From assembly GCA_023137075.1 (NCBI GenBank), contig JAGLQA010000123.1, positions 1 through 12,556 of the forward strand: 12,556 nt of DNA, read 5' to 3'. The notes under the pieces are model-generated. The model did not search any database and was not told the origin of the DNA. It saw only the letters and a list, made by a program, of their open reading frames with translations. The stretch is from Candidatus Aminicenantota bacterium. Lineage in GTDB: Bacteria; Acidobacteriota; Aminicenantia; UBA2199. The translations under genes and the position numbers were made by a program. Shown one piece after another: positions 11,211 to 12,556 of this stretch; position 1 is the stretch's first letter, and each line of letters begins with the position of its first letter.

Positions 11211-12556
11211 ATGAAAAAAAACATTATAATCCTGTTAAGCCTGGTGGCAGTGGTGGTATTGCTCACCAACACCCTGTTTACGGTAAATAATTTAAGCAGG
11301 GAACGGTTGTTGTCCCATATCATTTCCCGTGGGCTGGAAGGCTACCATTACAGCGGCAAGAAGCTCGATGACGCCTTTTCCGAAAAGGCTTTCATCGAAT
11401 TTATAAAATACCAGGACCCGAATAAACGTTTCCTGCTCAAGCCGGATATTGAGAAACTGCGTGAATATAGAGATAAAATTGACGATGAATTCTCCCGGGG
11501 CAGTACGGAACTAATGGAACTGACTACCGGGATACTGGAGAAGCGGACAAACCAGGTGTTGGAGTTTTACCCGGAAATCCTCTCAAAGCCCTTCGATTTT
11601 ACCAGGGCCGAGAGTATCCAATTCGATGTTGATAAAAGGGATTATTGTTCGAATCTGACGGAATTAAAAGAGTTCTGGCGCAAGCTCCTCAAATACCAGG
11701 CGATGCTCAGGTATATTAACCTGAAAAAAACCGATAAGAAAAAAAAGGGGGAGAAGAAACTGGAAGAGATGGTCCGGAAATCCGTCTTGAAAAGTTATAG
11801 CTATAGTTTTAACCGCCTGCTGCAGGGGAATAAGAATGATGCCCTCTCCCGCTATATTAACGCAGTCGTGAATGTATACGACCCCCATACGATTTATTTC
11901 CCGCCCAAGGAAAAAGAGGATTTCGACATGGGAATGTCCGGCACCTTCGAAGGCATCGGCGCCCTGTTAGGAGAAAAGGACGGCTATGTTTATGTGGACA
12001 GAATTATCCCCGGCGGTCCGTCCTGGCGTCAAAAAGAGCTGCAGCCCGGTGACCTGATCTTGAAGGTGGGGCAGGAAGAGGAAGAGCCGGTAGACATCGT
12101 GGGGATGCGCGTTGTCGACGCTGTTAAACTAATCCGCGGCAAAAAAGGAACCCTGGTCAAATTGACGGTAAAACGACCGGATGGACAGATCAAGACTATC
12201 CCAATCCTCCGGGATGTGGTGGTGCTTGAAGAGGCTTTTGCCAGGTCCGCAGTGGTGTATCATGAGAAACTCAAAGGAACCTTCGGATATATATACCTGC
12301 CGAAGTTTTACAATGATTTCACCCGGGAAAACGGCCGGAATTCCACCAATGATGTGAAACGGGAACTGGAAAAACTCATAGCTAAAAAAGTGGAAGGAAT
12401 CATCCTGGACCTGAGAGATAACAGCGGCGGTTCTCTTCAGGATGCGATTCGTATGTCCGGGCTTTTTATCCCGGAAGGCCCCATCGTCCAGGTAAAAGGC
12501 AAAATAGTGGGAAGTAAGGTATATAATGATCCCGATCCCGGCATCAGTTACGAGGG
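11211..12556 (+). CDS. prc: C-terminal processing peptidase (tail-specific protease, S41), 3' end cut by window
   Basis: The frame is open from the ATG at 11211 to the window end (448 residues). A signal anchor at about 3-24 exports it to the periplasm. Residues 30-240 match the tail-specific protease N-terminal region, with DPNKRFLLKPDIEKL (69-83) and VYDPHTIYFPPKEKEDF (222-238). A PDZ domain follows at about 242-325 (SGTFEGIGALL, IIPGGPSWRQKELQPGDLIL, IRGKKGT). The S41 domain then starts, with GYIYLPKFY (359-367) and ILDLRDNSGGSLQDAI (398-413), the family's LR.N.GG loop. The catalytic serine and lysine (GSASA...K region) lie past the edge. Prc cuts proteins from their C-termini, including ssrA-tagged or envelope substrates. 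GAGGA at 11200-11204, six bases before the ATG, supports the start. It may share a transcript with the acyltransferase. Confidence 0.9.
   Translation, partial: MKKNIIILLSLVAVVVLLTNTLFTVNNLSRERLLSHIISRGLEGYHYSGKKLDDAFSEKAFIEFIKYQDPNKRFLLKPDIEKLREYRDKIDDEFSRGSTELMELTTGILEKRTNQVLEFYPEILSKPFDFTRAESIQFDVDKRDYCSNLTELKEFWRKLLKYQAMLRYINLKKTDKKKKGEKKLEEMVRKSVLKSYSYSFNRLLQGNKNDALSRYINAVVNVYDPHTIYFPPKEKEDFDMGMSGTFEGIGALLGEKDGYVYVDRIIPGGPSWRQKELQPGDLILKVGQEEEEPVDIVGMRVVDAVKLIRGKKGTLVKLTVKRPDGQIKTIPILRDVVVLEEAFARSAVVYHEKLKGTFGYIYLPKFYNDFTRENGRNSTNDVKRELEKLIAKKVEGIILDLRDNSGGSLQDAIRMSGLFIPEGPIVQVKGKIVGSKVYNDPDPGISYE

Overview
The window is chromosomal DNA of a diderm (Gram-negative type) bacterium. This follows from a Tat-targeted oxidoreductase, two lipobox proteins, a large lipoprotein with a C-terminal half that looks like a beta-barrel, and a periplasmic tail-specific protease. 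Shine-Dalgarno sites are mostly good (AGGAGG-like). Four promoters match the sigma-70 consensus with exactly 17-bp spacers, two of them perfectly. The gene styles and the dispersed GCGTCTCTAC palindromes resemble uncultured Aminicenantes/Acidobacteriota or FCB-type genomes. That is an impression only; no marker gene fixes the taxonomy. I see no tRNA, rRNA, CRISPR array or transposase.

Left part (1-5477, all + strand). The first 108 bases are the tail of a BaiN/HI0933-type flavoprotein. Next is a Tat-exported aldo/keto reductase with a C-terminal two-cluster ferredoxin module. An AT-rich spacer with inverted and direct repeats leads to a short lipoprotein that looks truncated. A single-pass protein with an (E/D)SS-rich linker follows. 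After two tandem palindromic repeats comes a very large DUF4105 (Lnb-N type cysteine peptidase/acyltransferase-like) lipoprotein.

Middle part (5478-10313). This stretch is visibly more AT-rich and looks like an accessory segment. A perfect sigma-70 promoter with a long leader drives a secreted protein of unknown function. Three bases after it begins a 638-residue ABC-2-type permease whose cytoplasmic C-terminus looks like a decayed ABC ATPase domain. On the opposite strand lie three related genes. Two encode XRE-family repressor-like proteins, each with its own strong promoter carrying CCGG/ATCGG motifs. The third is a partner without an HTH, translationally coupled to one of them. All three share the same C-terminal helical motif, so they look like duplicates that may form mixed oligomers.

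Right part (10314-12556, + strand). A well-defined promoter drives a PlsC-like acyltransferase with non-canonical motifs (NHx4E, FPQSTRS). A C-terminal processing protease (Prc/Tsp, S41) follows and runs off the window before its catalytic serine. These two genes may act in envelope lipid and protein maintenance.

Two families of short palindromic repeats occur between genes, at 2747-2838, 8346-8390 and 10149-10169. Their arm differences keep pairing through G-U wobbles.
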